From Cellulophaga baltica (GTDB lineage Bacteria > Bacteroidota > Bacteroidia > Flavobacteriales > Flavobacteriaceae), in assembly GCF_018861125.1 (NCBI RefSeq), contig NZ_JAHKQN010000019.1, positions 94,820 through 158,819 on the forward strand: a stretch of DNA of 64,000 bases. The letters run 5' to 3'. Each line of letters opens with the position of its first letter. Positions within the stretch are counted from its first letter, which is position 1. This document shows, piece after piece, positions 23,260 to 31,707 of the stretch. The notes below the pieces were generated by a model that was given only the letters and a program-made list of their open reading frames with translations, was not told the origin of the DNA and searched no databases. Made by a program: the position numbers and the translations under genes.

Positions 23260-23928
23260 ATGGCGCAATATTCAAGAATTGAAGTGGCAAACGTAATGAA
23301 GGAAAACGGTATGGTTCCTTTATTTTATCATCCTGATATTGAATTAGGGAAAAAAATATTAAAAGCAGTTTACGATGGAGGAGCTCGTTTAATGGAGTTT
23401 ACTGCTCGTGGAGATTTTGCTTTTGAAGTGTTTTCTGAATTAAATAAATATGCAATTAAAGAACTTCCTGGGATGATTTTAGGAGTTGGTTCTATAACTG
23501 ATGCAGCAGCAGCTTCTATGTTCATGCAAATGGGTGCTAACTTTATTGTTACTCCTTCATTAAGAGTAGATATTGCTAAAGTTTGTAATAGAAGAAAAGT
23601 ATTATGGTCTCCTGGTTGTGGTTCTTTAACTGAAATTAATGCAGCTGAAGAATTAGGTTGTGAAATCGTTAAACTTTTCCCTGGTGATTTATATGGTCCA
23701 GGATTTGTAAAAGGTATCAAAGGCCCTCAGCCTTGGACAAGTATTATGCCTACAGGTGGTGTGAGTACTGACGAAACTAACTTAAAAGGTTGGTTTGATG
23801 CAGGTGTTACTTGTGTTGGTATGGGTTCTAAATTAATTAGTAAAGACGTTTTAGCTAATAAAGATTATGCTGGTCTTGAAAAAACAGTTAGAGATACTTT
23901 ATCGTTAATTAAGACATTACGTAAATAA
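23260..23928 (+). CDS. eda: KDPG/KHG aldolase
   Basis: A 222-residue class I aldolase that splits 2-keto-3-deoxy-6-phosphogluconate into pyruvate and glyceraldehyde-3-phosphate and may also act on 4-hydroxy-2-oxoglutarate. The Schiff-base lysine is K138 in EIVKLFPGD; the general acid/base glutamate is E46 in LMEFTARG; the phosphate loop is in IMPTGGV and GMGSKLI. Usual length is about 210-220. No Entner-Doudoroff dehydratase lies next to it; in marine flavobacteria this enzyme often serves uronate (alginate, pectin) breakdown, so the physiological role is left open. A terminator follows. Confidence 0.92.
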   Translation: MAQYSRIEVANVMKENGMVPLFYHPDIELGKKILKAVYDGGARLMEFTARGDFAFEVFSELNKYAIKELPGMILGVGSITDAAAASMFMQMGANFIVTPSLRVDIAKVCNRRKVLWSPGCGSLTEINAAEELGCEIVKLFPGDLYGPGFVKGIKGPQPWTSIMPTGGVSTDETNLKGWFDAGVTCVGMGSKLISKDVLANKDYAGLEKTVRDTLSLIKTLRK

Positions 23929-23954
23929 CATATTTATATTTAACTTAAGGTTTT

Positions 23955-23990
23955 AAAAGCCTCACTATGTATTTGGTGAGGCTTTTTTTT
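23955..23990 (+). terminator. Rho-independent terminator after eda
   Basis: AAAAGCCTCAC and GTGAGGCTTTT form an 11-base-pair stem with a 10-base loop, followed by a run of eight T. Confidence 0.93.
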
Positions 23991-24064
23991 ATAGAATTTT
24001 TTATGTGGTTTTAAAACTATCTAGTATTTTACAAGAAATTAATAATTGGTTAATAAATTAAGTT

Positions 24065-24790
24065 GTGCGTAAGTTATATTTTTTAGGAGTATTAGTGTTT
24101 TTTAGCTGTAAACAAGAAATGAAAAAGTCAGTTATAAGTAAAACTGAAATTAAAGATAGTATAACAGAACTTATAACCATTGACACTATAGTTTCGATTA
24201 CAGAAGAGAAACAAGAAACTTTAAAATCCTTAGATGGTTTAGCAGATACTACTTTTGTTCGTTTGGCAGACTATAGTCATGATTTTGCTTATGACATGCG
24301 TTATGCAACCAATAATAATTTTTTAAAAAAACAAGTTTACGATTGTGCAGAATGTTATACTCGTGTAAAAACAGCAAAGGCGTTGTTGAAAGCAAATGCT
24401 GATTTTATGAAAAACGGTGTAAAAATCAAGTTTTTTGATTGTTATAGACCAAATGATGTGCAATATAAAATGTGGGCTATAGTTCCAAATCCGCAATACG
24501 TAGCAAACCCTAAAAAAGGCTCAATCCACAATAAAGGTGGAGCTGTTGATATTACTTTGGTTGCTCTTGATGGAAAAGAATTAGATATGGGTACCGATTT
24601 TGATTTCTTCGGAAAAAAAGCATATCACGATAATTTTGATTTGCCTGAAAACATTTTAGCGAATAGAAAACTGCTAAAAGAGACTATGGAAGCTTACGGT
24701 TTTTGGTCTATTAGAACGGAATGGTGGCATTATAATTTATCTGCAGGAAGTAATGCTAAGATTGCTAATTTTAAATGGGACTGCAACTAA
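24065..24790 (+). CDS. D-Ala-D-Ala dipeptidase-like lipoprotein (VanX/DdpX family, peptidase M15D)
   Basis: A 241-residue protein with a GTG start. The N-terminus MRKLYFLGVLVFFSC is a lipoprotein signal with the acylated cysteine at C15. The catalytic domain spans about 60-241. Zn ligands and catalytic residues of VanX are all visible: H155 and D162 in SIHNKGGAVDI, E219 and H222 in EWWHYN, and R128 in CYRPN. The enzyme should hydrolyse D-Ala-D-Ala, releasing D-alanine from wall debris in the periplasm. In Gram-negatives such enzymes salvage peptidoglycan rather than confer glycopeptide resistance, and no VanH/VanA neighbours exist here. An esterase gene begins 13 bases downstream. Confidence 0.88.
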   Translation: MRKLYFLGVLVFFSCKQEMKKSVISKTEIKDSITELITIDTIVSITEEKQETLKSLDGLADTTFVRLADYSHDFAYDMRYATNNNFLKKQVYDCAECYTRVKTAKALLKANADFMKNGVKIKFFDCYRPNDVQYKMWAIVPNPQYVANPKKGSIHNKGGAVDITLVALDGKELDMGTDFDFFGKKAYHDNFDLPENILANRKLLKETMEAYGFWSIRTEWWHYNLSAGSNAKIANFKWDCN

Positions 24791-24803
24791 AAACGTATTT
24801 GTA

Positions 24804-25733
24804 ATGAAAAAAGTTATTTTAAATATTTTGATTATTTCTTTATACGGTTTATCTGTAAAAGCTCAAGATACCATTGTTTCATTATGGACTAATAAAATTC
24901 CTAATTATACTGCTTCAGACGAAAAAGAGATACGCAAAGAGAATGATAGGAGGGTATCTTATTCGTTCGTTCAAAATCCATTATTAGAAGTCTATTTGCC
25001 ATCAAAAGGTAGTGCTACAGGTAAAGCAATGCTTATTTTTCCGGGTGGAGGTTACCATCACTTAGCTTACGACTGGGAAGGTACTGATATTGCTAAATTT
25101 TTAAATTCAAAAGGAATTGCTGGTATTGTAGTGAAATATAGGTTGCCTAATTCAAAATCATTAACTGAGAATTATAAAGTACCATTACAAGATGCGCAAC
25201 GTGCTATGAGAATGGTAAGAGCTAATGCTGAAAATTGGAATATAATACCAGATGAAGTAGGAGTGATTGGCTTTTCAGCAGGTGGGCATTTAGCATCCAC
25301 ATTAGGTACTCATTTTAATGAAGTTGCTTATGAGCCTCAAGATGAGATAGATGATTTAACTGCGCGACCAGATTTTATGGCTTTAATTTATCCTGTAATT
25401 TCAATGCAAGATAATATTACGCATAATGGTTCTAAGAAAGCATTACTAGGTGAAAAACCTACTGATGAATTAAGAAATTATTATTCTAATGAGTTGCAAG
25501 TGCAAATTGATTCACCGCCAACATTTTTGGTTCATGCAACAGATGATAATGTGGTAGTTGTTGAAAATAGCTTGTTATTTTATTTAGCTTTACGAGAGAA
25601 TAAGATTCCTGTTGAAATGCATGTATATCCAAGTGGTGGTCATGGTTTTTCATTAGCAAACTCTAATGCGATTTTAAAGCATTGGCCAGAGCAATTAAAT
25701 AGGTGGATTGATAATTTAAATTATAAAGATTAG
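24804..25733 (+). CDS. Secreted alpha/beta hydrolase (acetyl-xylan-esterase-like)
   Basis: About 309 residues from the ATG at 24804. That start is preferred because it gives a clean signal peptide, MKKVILNILIISLYGLSVKAQ, whereas the upstream frame begins inside the previous gene. The fold signals are an oxyanion loop with FPGGGYHHLA, the nucleophile serine in GFSAGGHLAS, an aspartate in ATDDNVV and the catalytic histidine in GGHGFS. These place it in the BD-FAE/esterase-lipase family that removes acetyl or feruloyl groups from plant or algal polysaccharides. The exact ester is unknown. Its 3' end overlaps the convergent methyltransferase-like gene by 4 bases. Confidence 0.82.
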   Translation: MKKVILNILIISLYGLSVKAQDTIVSLWTNKIPNYTASDEKEIRKENDRRVSYSFVQNPLLEVYLPSKGSATGKAMLIFPGGGYHHLAYDWEGTDIAKFLNSKGIAGIVVKYRLPNSKSLTENYKVPLQDAQRAMRMVRANAENWNIIPDEVGVIGFSAGGHLASTLGTHFNEVAYEPQDEIDDLTARPDFMALIYPVISMQDNITHNGSKKALLGEKPTDELRNYYSNELQVQIDSPPTFLVHATDDNVVVVENSLLFYLALRENKIPVEMHVYPSGGHGFSLANSNAILKHWPEQLNRWIDNLNYKD

Positions 25734-26908
25734 ATTTTTTCACAATCTAAAACAATATAATTGTTTTCGCTATTTGTTGTAAAAAACAAATACTGATTGC
25801 CTCCATCTTTTATTTTATACTTTTTTCTAATTGTTGCAACACTGTCTGCAAAGTTTCGGGTAGTGATGTTTGCTTTGGATATTTTAAGTTTTTTAATTTC
25901 TTTCTTAGAATAAGGTATCGTATTTAAAATTTTAAATCTACGACCCGGAAAATTAATTAGTTTTTCGGAAGTGTATAAATGACTATGCTCATGTAGTTTT
26001 TTAAGTTCAAAGCTATTCCCAATAGTTTTAAAGGCTCCTGATTTTAATATTGCGCTATTGGGTTCGTAGATGTAAGAAAGTGGATCAGAGAACTTATTAA
26101 CAACCTTTTTCTCTTTGTCTAAATTAAATTTAAATATCTGTTTGCCTGTTTTTGCAAAATTTATGGTTTTAATGGTGATAGCATCAGTGTAATTTTTCTC
26201 TAAAATCCATAGTAATTCTTTAACATCATTTTGGAGTGCAACCACATGAATTTCTTTTACATTTTCAAATTCTTTTATTCCAACAGAAAAATCTAAAAGC
26301 GGAGATGTCTTAATTAATAAGTTATTCGATTTTGAAAAAAGGAAGTCTAAATTATCAGGAACATTTGGCAAGCAATCAGCCATAAAAAACACCTTTTCTT
26401 TTGCGTCATTTCTTCTTGAAGGATCAATGTAGATCCAGTCAAATTTCTGATTATTTTTTTGTAAAAAATCAAGTCCATTTTCTGAATTAAATGTGGTATT
26501 ATTAACACCTAAAATTTCATAATTATAAGCACCTATTTCAGATAGATTTTTGTCTATTTCACAATGGTGAATTTGATCGCATTTTTTACTAAAAAAATAG
26601 CTATCAATTCCAAATCCTCCGGTAAGGTCAATTAATGATTTTCCGTTAACTAAATTAGCTTTGTAGGTCGCAGTAATTTCAGATGAAGTCTGTTCAATGT
26701 TTAGTTTATTAGGGTAGTAAATATTTGCAGTGTTAAACCAAGTTGGTAATTTGGTATGGCACTTTTTTTTAGCTTCAAGTTGTTCAACTAACTCCTTTTG
26801 AGATACCCCATCAAAAATTGGTTTTTTAAGCAGTATTGACATTATGTCAGTATTCCATTTTTTTGATATAAAATATTGAACACCAGTTTTTAATATATTT
26901 TTATTCAA
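25730..26908 (-). CDS. Class I SAM-dependent methyltransferase with THUMP-like domain
   Basis: A 392-residue protein. SAM-binding motif I is in SLIDLTGGFGIDSYFF at about residue 90, the acidic end of strand 2 is HCEID, and the catalytic-loop-like motif is WIYIDPSRRND. The C-terminal third (roughly 310-392) resembles a THUMP-like RNA-binding domain. These features suggest RNA methylation, but the target base is not readable. It is the downstream gene of a minus-strand run after the AI-2E-family gene (7-base gap). Confidence 0.75.
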   Translation of the reverse strand: MNKNILKTGVQYFISKKWNTDIMSILLKKPIFDGVSQKELVEQLEAKKKCHTKLPTWFNTANIYYPNKLNIEQTSSEITATYKANLVNGKSLIDLTGGFGIDSYFFSKKCDQIHHCEIDKNLSEIGAYNYEILGVNNTTFNSENGLDFLQKNNQKFDWIYIDPSRRNDAKEKVFFMADCLPNVPDNLDFLFSKSNNLLIKTSPLLDFSVGIKEFENVKEIHVVALQNDVKELLWILEKNYTDAITIKTINFAKTGKQIFKFNLDKEKKVVNKFSDPLSYIYEPNSAILKSGAFKTIGNSFELKKLHEHSHLYTSEKLINFPGRRFKILNTIPYSKKEIKKLKISKANITTRNFADSVATIRKKYKIKDGGNQYLFFTTNSENNYIVLDCEKI

Positions 26909-26915
26909 AGTAATA

Positions 26916-28016
26916 CTATAAATTATTAGTCAGTTGTTTTACAAATGAATTTTCAGATAAAAACTCTTTTAAAATCACTTTTATTGCAGTGTAACCTGGT
27001 ACAGCGACTATCATACCTACAATACCGAAAAGAAGACCTGCTATGATAATAATTAAGAATATTTCAAGCGGATGAGACTTTACGCTATTCGAAAAAATAA
27101 ATGGCTGAGAGAAAAAATTATCAATCAATTGTCCGATAGCTAAACCAATTAAAACATAGCCTGCTTTTGGTAAAATAATAGTGCTGAAATCTGCACCTAA
27201 ATTGGTGGTCATTGTAAGTATAATCATAAGCACAGCTCCAATGATTGGGCCAATGTATGGAATCACATTAAACAAGGCACATAGAAAGGCAATTACAATG
27301 GCGTTTTCTATCCCTACAATTAGCAGTGTGATAGTGTATATTACAAATAGAATAAACAGTTGTAAAAGTAGGCCTACAAAATACCTTGAAAGTAGATTAT
27401 TAATTTTTTCAATTGAGTTAGTCATGTTTGATTCTTTTCCTTTTGGCACAAACATTAAAACTCCATTTTGCAATAAATTACTATCTTTTAAAAAGAAAAA
27501 AGATATAAATAAAACTGAAAACAAACCAATACTGGCCGTACTTAAAACTCCTAAAAAAGAGTTTAAAAAATTAGGAATAAAACCAACATTAACTCCGTCT
27601 AAAATATTTTTATCAAGACTAGATTCTTTTAATAGTTCATTCACAACATCTGGTGAAGAACTAAAATATTGAGTAACTTCAAGATATAAAGTATTAAGGT
27701 TTTCTTGTAGTTGATTAATGTCAAGCAATGATAAATTTTTACCTTGCTCTGTAATTAATGGCACAAATAAAGCAATGATTCCTGCAAAAACTCCGACCAT
27801 TAATAACATAGTTATAATTACCGCTACGGTGTTTGGAACCTTGAGTTTTTTCCTCAGAAAAAAAACAATGGGTCTGCCTAATAAGGCAAAAACAGCAGCA
27901 ATGCATAAATAGGCTAAAACAGACTGTATTTTGTATAAGAAGAGAAGTATTAGGACTATGGCTGTAATAATTCCTAAAGCTCTTAAAATACCGTTTGATA
28001 TTGTTTTTGATGTCAT
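26916..28016 (-). CDS. AI-2E family transporter (PerM-like)
   Basis: A 366-residue inner-membrane protein with about seven or eight helices. It has the family layout: two N-terminal hairpins (LAYLCIAAVFALLGRPIVFF), a polar amphipathic middle and the conserved segment NVIPYIGPIIGAVLMII followed by GLLFGIVGMIVAVPGYTAIK. Family members have been called AI-2 exporters (TqsA) but most, especially in Bacteroidota, have unproven substrates and may be ion antiporters. It starts 3 bases after the DUF4159 gene's stop, so the two are probably co-transcribed. Confidence 0.88.
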   Translation of the reverse strand: MTSKTISNGILRALGIITAIVLILLFLYKIQSVLAYLCIAAVFALLGRPIVFFLRKKLKVPNTVAVIITMLLMVGVFAGIIALFVPLITEQGKNLSLLDINQLQENLNTLYLEVTQYFSSSPDVVNELLKESSLDKNILDGVNVGFIPNFLNSFLGVLSTASIGLFSVLFISFFFLKDSNLLQNGVLMFVPKGKESNMTNSIEKINNLLSRYFVGLLLQLFILFVIYTITLLIVGIENAIVIAFLCALFNVIPYIGPIIGAVLMIILTMTTNLGADFSTIILPKAGYVLIGLAIGQLIDNFFSQPFIFSNSVKSHPLEIFLIIIIAGLLFGIVGMIVAVPGYTAIKVILKEFLSENSFVKQLTNNL

Positions 28017-28019
28017 TTT

Positions 28020-28661
28020 CTAGTGTTTAAAAACATACTGTATGATGTTGGCGCCCATTTGTAATGCTTTTTGTCTCACTTCTTCAGGGTCATTGTGTAC
28101 AGTTGGGTCTTCCCATCCGTCACCTAAATCACTTTCAAAAGTAAATAGCAATACTAGTCTATTTTCTTCAAAAATGCCAAATGCTTGTGGTCTTTTGCCA
28201 TCGTGTTCGTGTATTTTAGGTAAACCATCTGTAAAAGTAAATGCTTGATTAAAAATTGGATGATCAGCAGGAAGCTCTGTAAGTTCTTTATCAGGAAAAA
28301 TTTTAGTAAGTTCTTTTTCTAAATAAGGTTTCATTCCGTAATTATCATCAATATGTAAAAAGCCACCTGCTAAGAGATAAGTTTTGAGGTTTTTAGTATC
28401 TTCATCAGAAAAAAACACATTTCCGTGCCCCGTCATATGAATAAATGGGTATTGAAAAATGTCATCACTATTTGGTTCTACTGTTTCGGTTTTATCATTT
28501 AGTTTAGTGTTAATATTGTTATTGCAAAACCGAATTAGATTAGGAATTGCAGTTGGGTTTGCATACCAATCACCACCGCCATTATACTTTAATATGGCAA
28601 TATCTTGAGCATTAGCTGTTAAAAAAGTAATAAAAAGTAATAAAGTGGTAAGTACTTTCAT
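28020..28661 (-). CDS. Exported DUF4159-domain protein
   Basis: A 213-residue protein with a signal peptide (MKVLTTLLLFITFLTANAQ). The rest matches DUF4159: ILKYNGGGDWYANP at the start, PFIHMTGHGNVFFS, GGFLHIDDNYGM and ENRLVLLFTFESDLGDGWED. The fold is related to glutamine-amidotransferase-like (GATase) domains, but no function has been established. It is located in the periplasm or outer envelope and is followed by the AI-2E-family gene. Confidence 0.85.
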   Translation of the reverse strand: MKVLTTLLLFITFLTANAQDIAILKYNGGGDWYANPTAIPNLIRFCNNNINTKLNDKTETVEPNSDDIFQYPFIHMTGHGNVFFSDEDTKNLKTYLLAGGFLHIDDNYGMKPYLEKELTKIFPDKELTELPADHPIFNQAFTFTDGLPKIHEHDGKRPQAFGIFEENRLVLLFTFESDLGDGWEDPTVHNDPEEVRQKALQMGANIIQYVFKH

Positions 28662-28701
28662 GTGAAATCGACCTTTTCTATAGTTTCAAATTTAAAATAT
28701 T

Positions 28702-29475
28702 ATGAAGAATAAAGGTGTATTTTTAATTTTACTTTTGGTAGGTTTTGTGGTAACCTCTTTTAAAGTTGCAAATTTTAGTGCAAATAAATCAATTAATAAA
28801 ACTGCTGATGAAGATAAAGGTTTTGTGGTTTTAGAATTGTATACATCGCAAGGCTGTTCTAGTTGCCCACCTGCTGATGCATTATTAGAAAAAGTGAAAA
28901 ATCAATATGCTGAAACGGTTATTCCATTATCATACCATGTAGATTATTGGAATTATATAGGCTGGGATGATCCATTTAGTAAGGCTACTTACACTGAAAA
29001 ACAAACTGCATATAATTATAAATTTAAAAATAGGAGTAACTATACACCACAGGTTGTGGTAAATGGAGCTACTCATTTTGTAGGTTCTAATAGTTTAGAA
29101 ATGTATAAGAATATTAACATTTTTAAAAATAATAAACCTGATAATACTATTTTGGTGTCAAATGTAAAAACAAATGCAAATTCTATTAAATTTGAGTATA
29201 GCTTAAAAGGGGAGTTAGCTCATAAGAAAATTAGAGTGGTTTTAATTTTAGATAAAAGAGTGACTAAGGTTAAAGGTGGTGAAAACAGAAATAGAGTATT
29301 AACGAATAATAATATTGTTGTTGCAGAAAAGTATATAGTTGCTAATGCAAGCGGAGAAGCTAATATTCAAATTCCTGAAATTGTAAAAGCAAATGAAAAA
29401 ATAGCATTATTGTTAATTAGTGAGAATGAACAATTAGATATTACTGGTGCTACTAAAATTAATGTTAGTAGGTAA
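28702..29475 (+). CDS. DUF1223 thioredoxin-like secreted protein
   Basis: A 257-residue protein with an N-terminal hydrophobic segment (about 5-22) that serves as a signal or anchor. DUF1223 has a thioredoxin-like fold with the conserved LYTSQGCSSCPPAD motif, so C50-C53 (approximately) form a CxxC redox pair. The NYTPQVVVNG segment corresponds to the cis-proline region and HVDYWNYIGWDD is characteristic of the family. The redox partner is unknown. It is flanked by opposite-strand genes on both sides, so it is a single transcription unit. Confidence 0.85.
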   Translation: MKNKGVFLILLLVGFVVTSFKVANFSANKSINKTADEDKGFVVLELYTSQGCSSCPPADALLEKVKNQYAETVIPLSYHVDYWNYIGWDDPFSKATYTEKQTAYNYKFKNRSNYTPQVVVNGATHFVGSNSLEMYKNINIFKNNKPDNTILVSNVKTNANSIKFEYSLKGELAHKKIRVVLILDKRVTKVKGGENRNRVLTNNNIVVAEKYIVANASGEANIQIPEIVKANEKIALLLISENEQLDITGATKINVSR

Positions 29476-29512
29476 AATAGAAATCTCTCGAGACTTATTA
29501 ATCGGAGTTGAT

Positions 29513-29545
29513 AGGTCAAAAATTGAATTGTTTTTAACCTTTTTA
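29513..29545 (+). terminator. Probable terminator after DUF1223 gene
   Basis: AGGTCAAAAA and TTTTTAACCT pair with one internal C/A mismatch, and a T-rich tail follows. It lies between two convergent genes. The stem is weak, so the call is moderate. Confidence 0.5.
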
Positions 29546-29547
29546 TT

Positions 29548-30264
29548 TTAATTTAAAAGGTTTACGGTTGCGCAAGCAAATATTGCAGCAGTCTCGGTTC
29601 TTAATCTATTTTCACCTAAAGAAACAGGTTTGTAGTCAGTTGCTAGTGCTATTTCAATCTCAGAAGTGCTAAAGTCGCCTTCAGGGCCAATAAGAATTGT
29701 CACATTGCTATTTTTAATTAAACGTTCTTTTAAATCTACTTTTTCAGTTTCTTCGCAGTGTGCTATAAAATATTGTTGATTATTATTTTTAGCTTGATTG
29801 TTATTTTTGATAAAATCTTTAGCGGAGATAGGGTTGTTTAATTTTGGTAAATGAAACTGTAATGATTGCTTCATAGCCGACTGCAATACCTTTTGCATGC
29901 GATCTTTTTTTATAACTTTTCGTTCTGAATGGTCACAAATAATCGGCGTTATTTCGGTAATCCCAATTTCGGTGGCTTTTTCTAAAAACCACTCATAACG
30001 GTCGTTCATTTTTGTTGGTGCAACAGCTATATGTAAATTAGAATTTTTATTTGGGTGAAAAGTGCTTTTAACAATTGTAACACTGCACTTTCGTATATCT
30101 GTAGCTATAATTGTAGCTTCAAATAAAAACCCTTTTCCGTTTGTAATGTGTAAAGTGTCACCTTCTCTTTTGCGCAATACTTTTACAATATGTCTGCTTT
30201 CATCAGAAGGGAAAGTAAAATGTGATGACTTTTCTGTGATGTCAGGGTTAAAAAAAAGTTGCAT
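29548..30264 (-). CDS. rsmE: 16S rRNA (uracil-1498-N3)-methyltransferase RsmE
   Basis: A 238-residue enzyme that methylates U1498 in the decoding site of 16S rRNA. N-terminal PUA-like region (about 1-70, with HIVKVLRKREGD), then a SPOUT methyltransferase domain with the SAM-binding knot: ILIGPEGDFSTSEIEIA and the terminal SLGENRLRTETAAI. EWFLEKATEIGITEI is also a family signature. It starts a base after the TfoX-like stop, in the run tsaD, TfoX-like, rsmE. Confidence 0.95.
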   Translation of the reverse strand: MQLFFNPDITEKSSHFTFPSDESRHIVKVLRKREGDTLHITNGKGFLFEATIIATDIRKCSVTIVKSTFHPNKNSNLHIAVAPTKMNDRYEWFLEKATEIGITEITPIICDHSERKVIKKDRMQKVLQSAMKQSLQFHLPKLNNPISAKDFIKNNNQAKNNNQQYFIAHCEETEKVDLKERLIKNSNVTILIGPEGDFSTSEIEIALATDYKPVSLGENRLRTETAAIFACATVNLLN

Positions 30265-30265
30265 A

Positions 30266-30607
30266 TTATTTTAATTTATGTTGTGCGTGTGCTACGCCAA
30301 GTTCAATCCAATGTTGTAGTTCTTCTTCGGTTTTAAAACCTTCAGCGCTAACATATATAAACTCTTTCACTGGTTTTTTAGAAAAATCCATTGGCCTTAC
30401 GTAATCTCTCTGCATAGAAATTTCCATTTCATGACTTAAAACACGAACCATTAAATCGTTATTCATTACACCAACGCTCATTTTGCCTTTGTATAAAAAT
30501 ACAATACCACCAAACATTTTCTTTTGTGTAATTTCATTTGACATTTCTTTCGGGAAATACGAGAAAGAAGCTTCAATACGTTTTGCTAAAAGTTGGTTGT
30601 AGGCCAT
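30266..30607 (-). CDS. TfoX/Sxy N-terminal-domain protein
   Basis: A 113-residue protein with the TfoX_N pattern: EITQKKMFGGIVFLYKGKMSVGV, then a short strand-helix unit. In gamma-proteobacteria TfoX/Sxy activates competence genes, but short N-domain-only proteins like this one are widespread in Bacteroidota with no demonstrated role. It begins one base after the stop of tsaD and ends one base before rsmE, so it is in their operon. Confidence 0.85.
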   Translation of the reverse strand: MAYNQLLAKRIEASFSYFPKEMSNEITQKKMFGGIVFLYKGKMSVGVMNNDLMVRVLSHEMEISMQRDYVRPMDFSKKPVKEFIYVSAEGFKTEEELQHWIELGVAHAQHKLK

Positions 30608-30608
30608 T

Positions 30609-31637
30609 TTACGAATTTATTACGTAACGCGCTTTTGCAGTAATACTTTGGTCTGTAAATTTTTCTTCATTATATTTTAAAAGACCAACAATACCAATCA
30701 TTGCGGCATTATCTGTACAGTATTCAAATTTAGGTATGTAGGTTGTCCATCCATATTTTTTTTCACCTTCTTCAAGTGCTTTTCGTATGCCTGAATTAGC
30801 TGAAACACCACCACCAATAGCAATTCGCTTTACACCGGTTTGCTTTACTGCTTTTTTTAGTTTGGTAACTAAAATATCAACAATTGTGTATTGAATAGAA
30901 GCGCAAATATCGTCTCTGTTTTCTGCTATAAAATTCGGATTCTCTTTAACATTCTTCTGAATAAAATAAAGAATACTGGTTTTTAAACCACTAAAGCTAA
31001 AATTCAAATCGCCCACTTTTGATTTAGGGAACGGAAATGCTTTTGGGTTCCCTGATTGTGCATACTTGTCAATTAATGGCCCACCAGGATAAGGTAAGCC
31101 TAAAATTTTCGCGCTTTTATCAAAAGCTTCACCAACGGCATCATCTAAAGTCTGGCCTAAAATGTCCATATTGAAATAATCTTTCACTAAAACTATTTGT
31201 GTGTGTCCACCGCTAATAGTCATGGCTAAAAAAGGAAAAGTGGGTGTTTTTGTATTTTCTTCTTCAATAAAATGAGCTAAGATATGGGCTTCCATATGGT
31301 TAACTTCAATTAATGGAATATTTAAACCAAGAGATAATGACTTGGCAAATGAGGTGCCAACTAATAATGAGCCCATAAGTCCAGGTCCGCGTGTAAAAGC
31401 TATGGCGGATAACTGTTTTTTATCGATATTTGCTTTTGCTAACGCTTGATGTACTACAGGTACAATATTTTGTTGGTGTGCTCTTGAAGCAAGTTCAGGT
31501 ACAACACCACCATATTCCTCATGTATTTTTTGTGTTGCAACAACGTTACTGAGTCTCTTTCTGTTACATAAAACAGCAGCAGAAGTGTCATCACATGAAG
31601 ATTCAATAGCTAAAATATAAATTGGTTTGTTTTCCAT
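30609..31637 (-). CDS. tsaD: tRNA threonylcarbamoyladenosine synthesis protein TsaD
   Basis: A 342-residue ASKHA-fold protein that, with TsaB, TsaC and TsaE, transfers threonylcarbamoyl to A37 of tRNAs reading ANN codons. Signature motifs: ESSCDDTSAAV at the start, the metal-binding NHMEAH histidines, GGHTQIV, GEAFDKSAKILGLPYPGG and GGGVSANSGIR. Full length for the family. A promoter matching the Bacteroidota consensus lies upstream on this strand. The gene is divergent from tamB, an arrangement common in this phylum. Confidence 0.97.
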   Translation of the reverse strand: MENKPIYILAIESSCDDTSAAVLCNRKRLSNVVATQKIHEEYGGVVPELASRAHQQNIVPVVHQALAKANIDKKQLSAIAFTRGPGLMGSLLVGTSFAKSLSLGLNIPLIEVNHMEAHILAHFIEEENTKTPTFPFLAMTISGGHTQIVLVKDYFNMDILGQTLDDAVGEAFDKSAKILGLPYPGGPLIDKYAQSGNPKAFPFPKSKVGDLNFSFSGLKTSILYFIQKNVKENPNFIAENRDDICASIQYTIVDILVTKLKKAVKQTGVKRIAIGGGVSANSGIRKALEEGEKKYGWTTYIPKFEYCTDNAAMIGIVGLLKYNEEKFTDQSITAKARYVINS

Positions 31638-31663
31638 TTAATGTTGGAATAATAATTGAAGTG

Positions 31664-31691
31664 CAAAGATAAAACATAAAAGTCCTATCAA
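31664..31691 (-). promoter_or_regulatory. Promoter of tsaD
   Basis: Read on the minus strand, TTG (31691-31689) and TATCTTTG (31671-31664) are separated by 17 bases and match the TTG-spacer-TAnnTTTG consensus. The -7 box lies 27 bases before the tsaD start. Confidence 0.6.
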
Positions 31692-31707
31692 AAAACTGCG
31701 TAAAATA

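Noticed and set aside
24065..24790. VanX-like gene as a vancomycin-resistance cluster
   Set aside because: No VanA/VanH-type genes are nearby and glycopeptides do not normally cross the outer membrane; a peptidoglycan salvage role is more likely.
24753..24803. Earlier start for the esterase inside the VanX-like gene
   Set aside because: It would overlap the preceding gene and hide the signal peptide that begins at 24804.
27181..27672. 163-codon open frame antisense to the AI-2E transporter
   Set aside because: Long only because of low GC and codon bias; no domain pattern, and the transporter on the other strand is clear.
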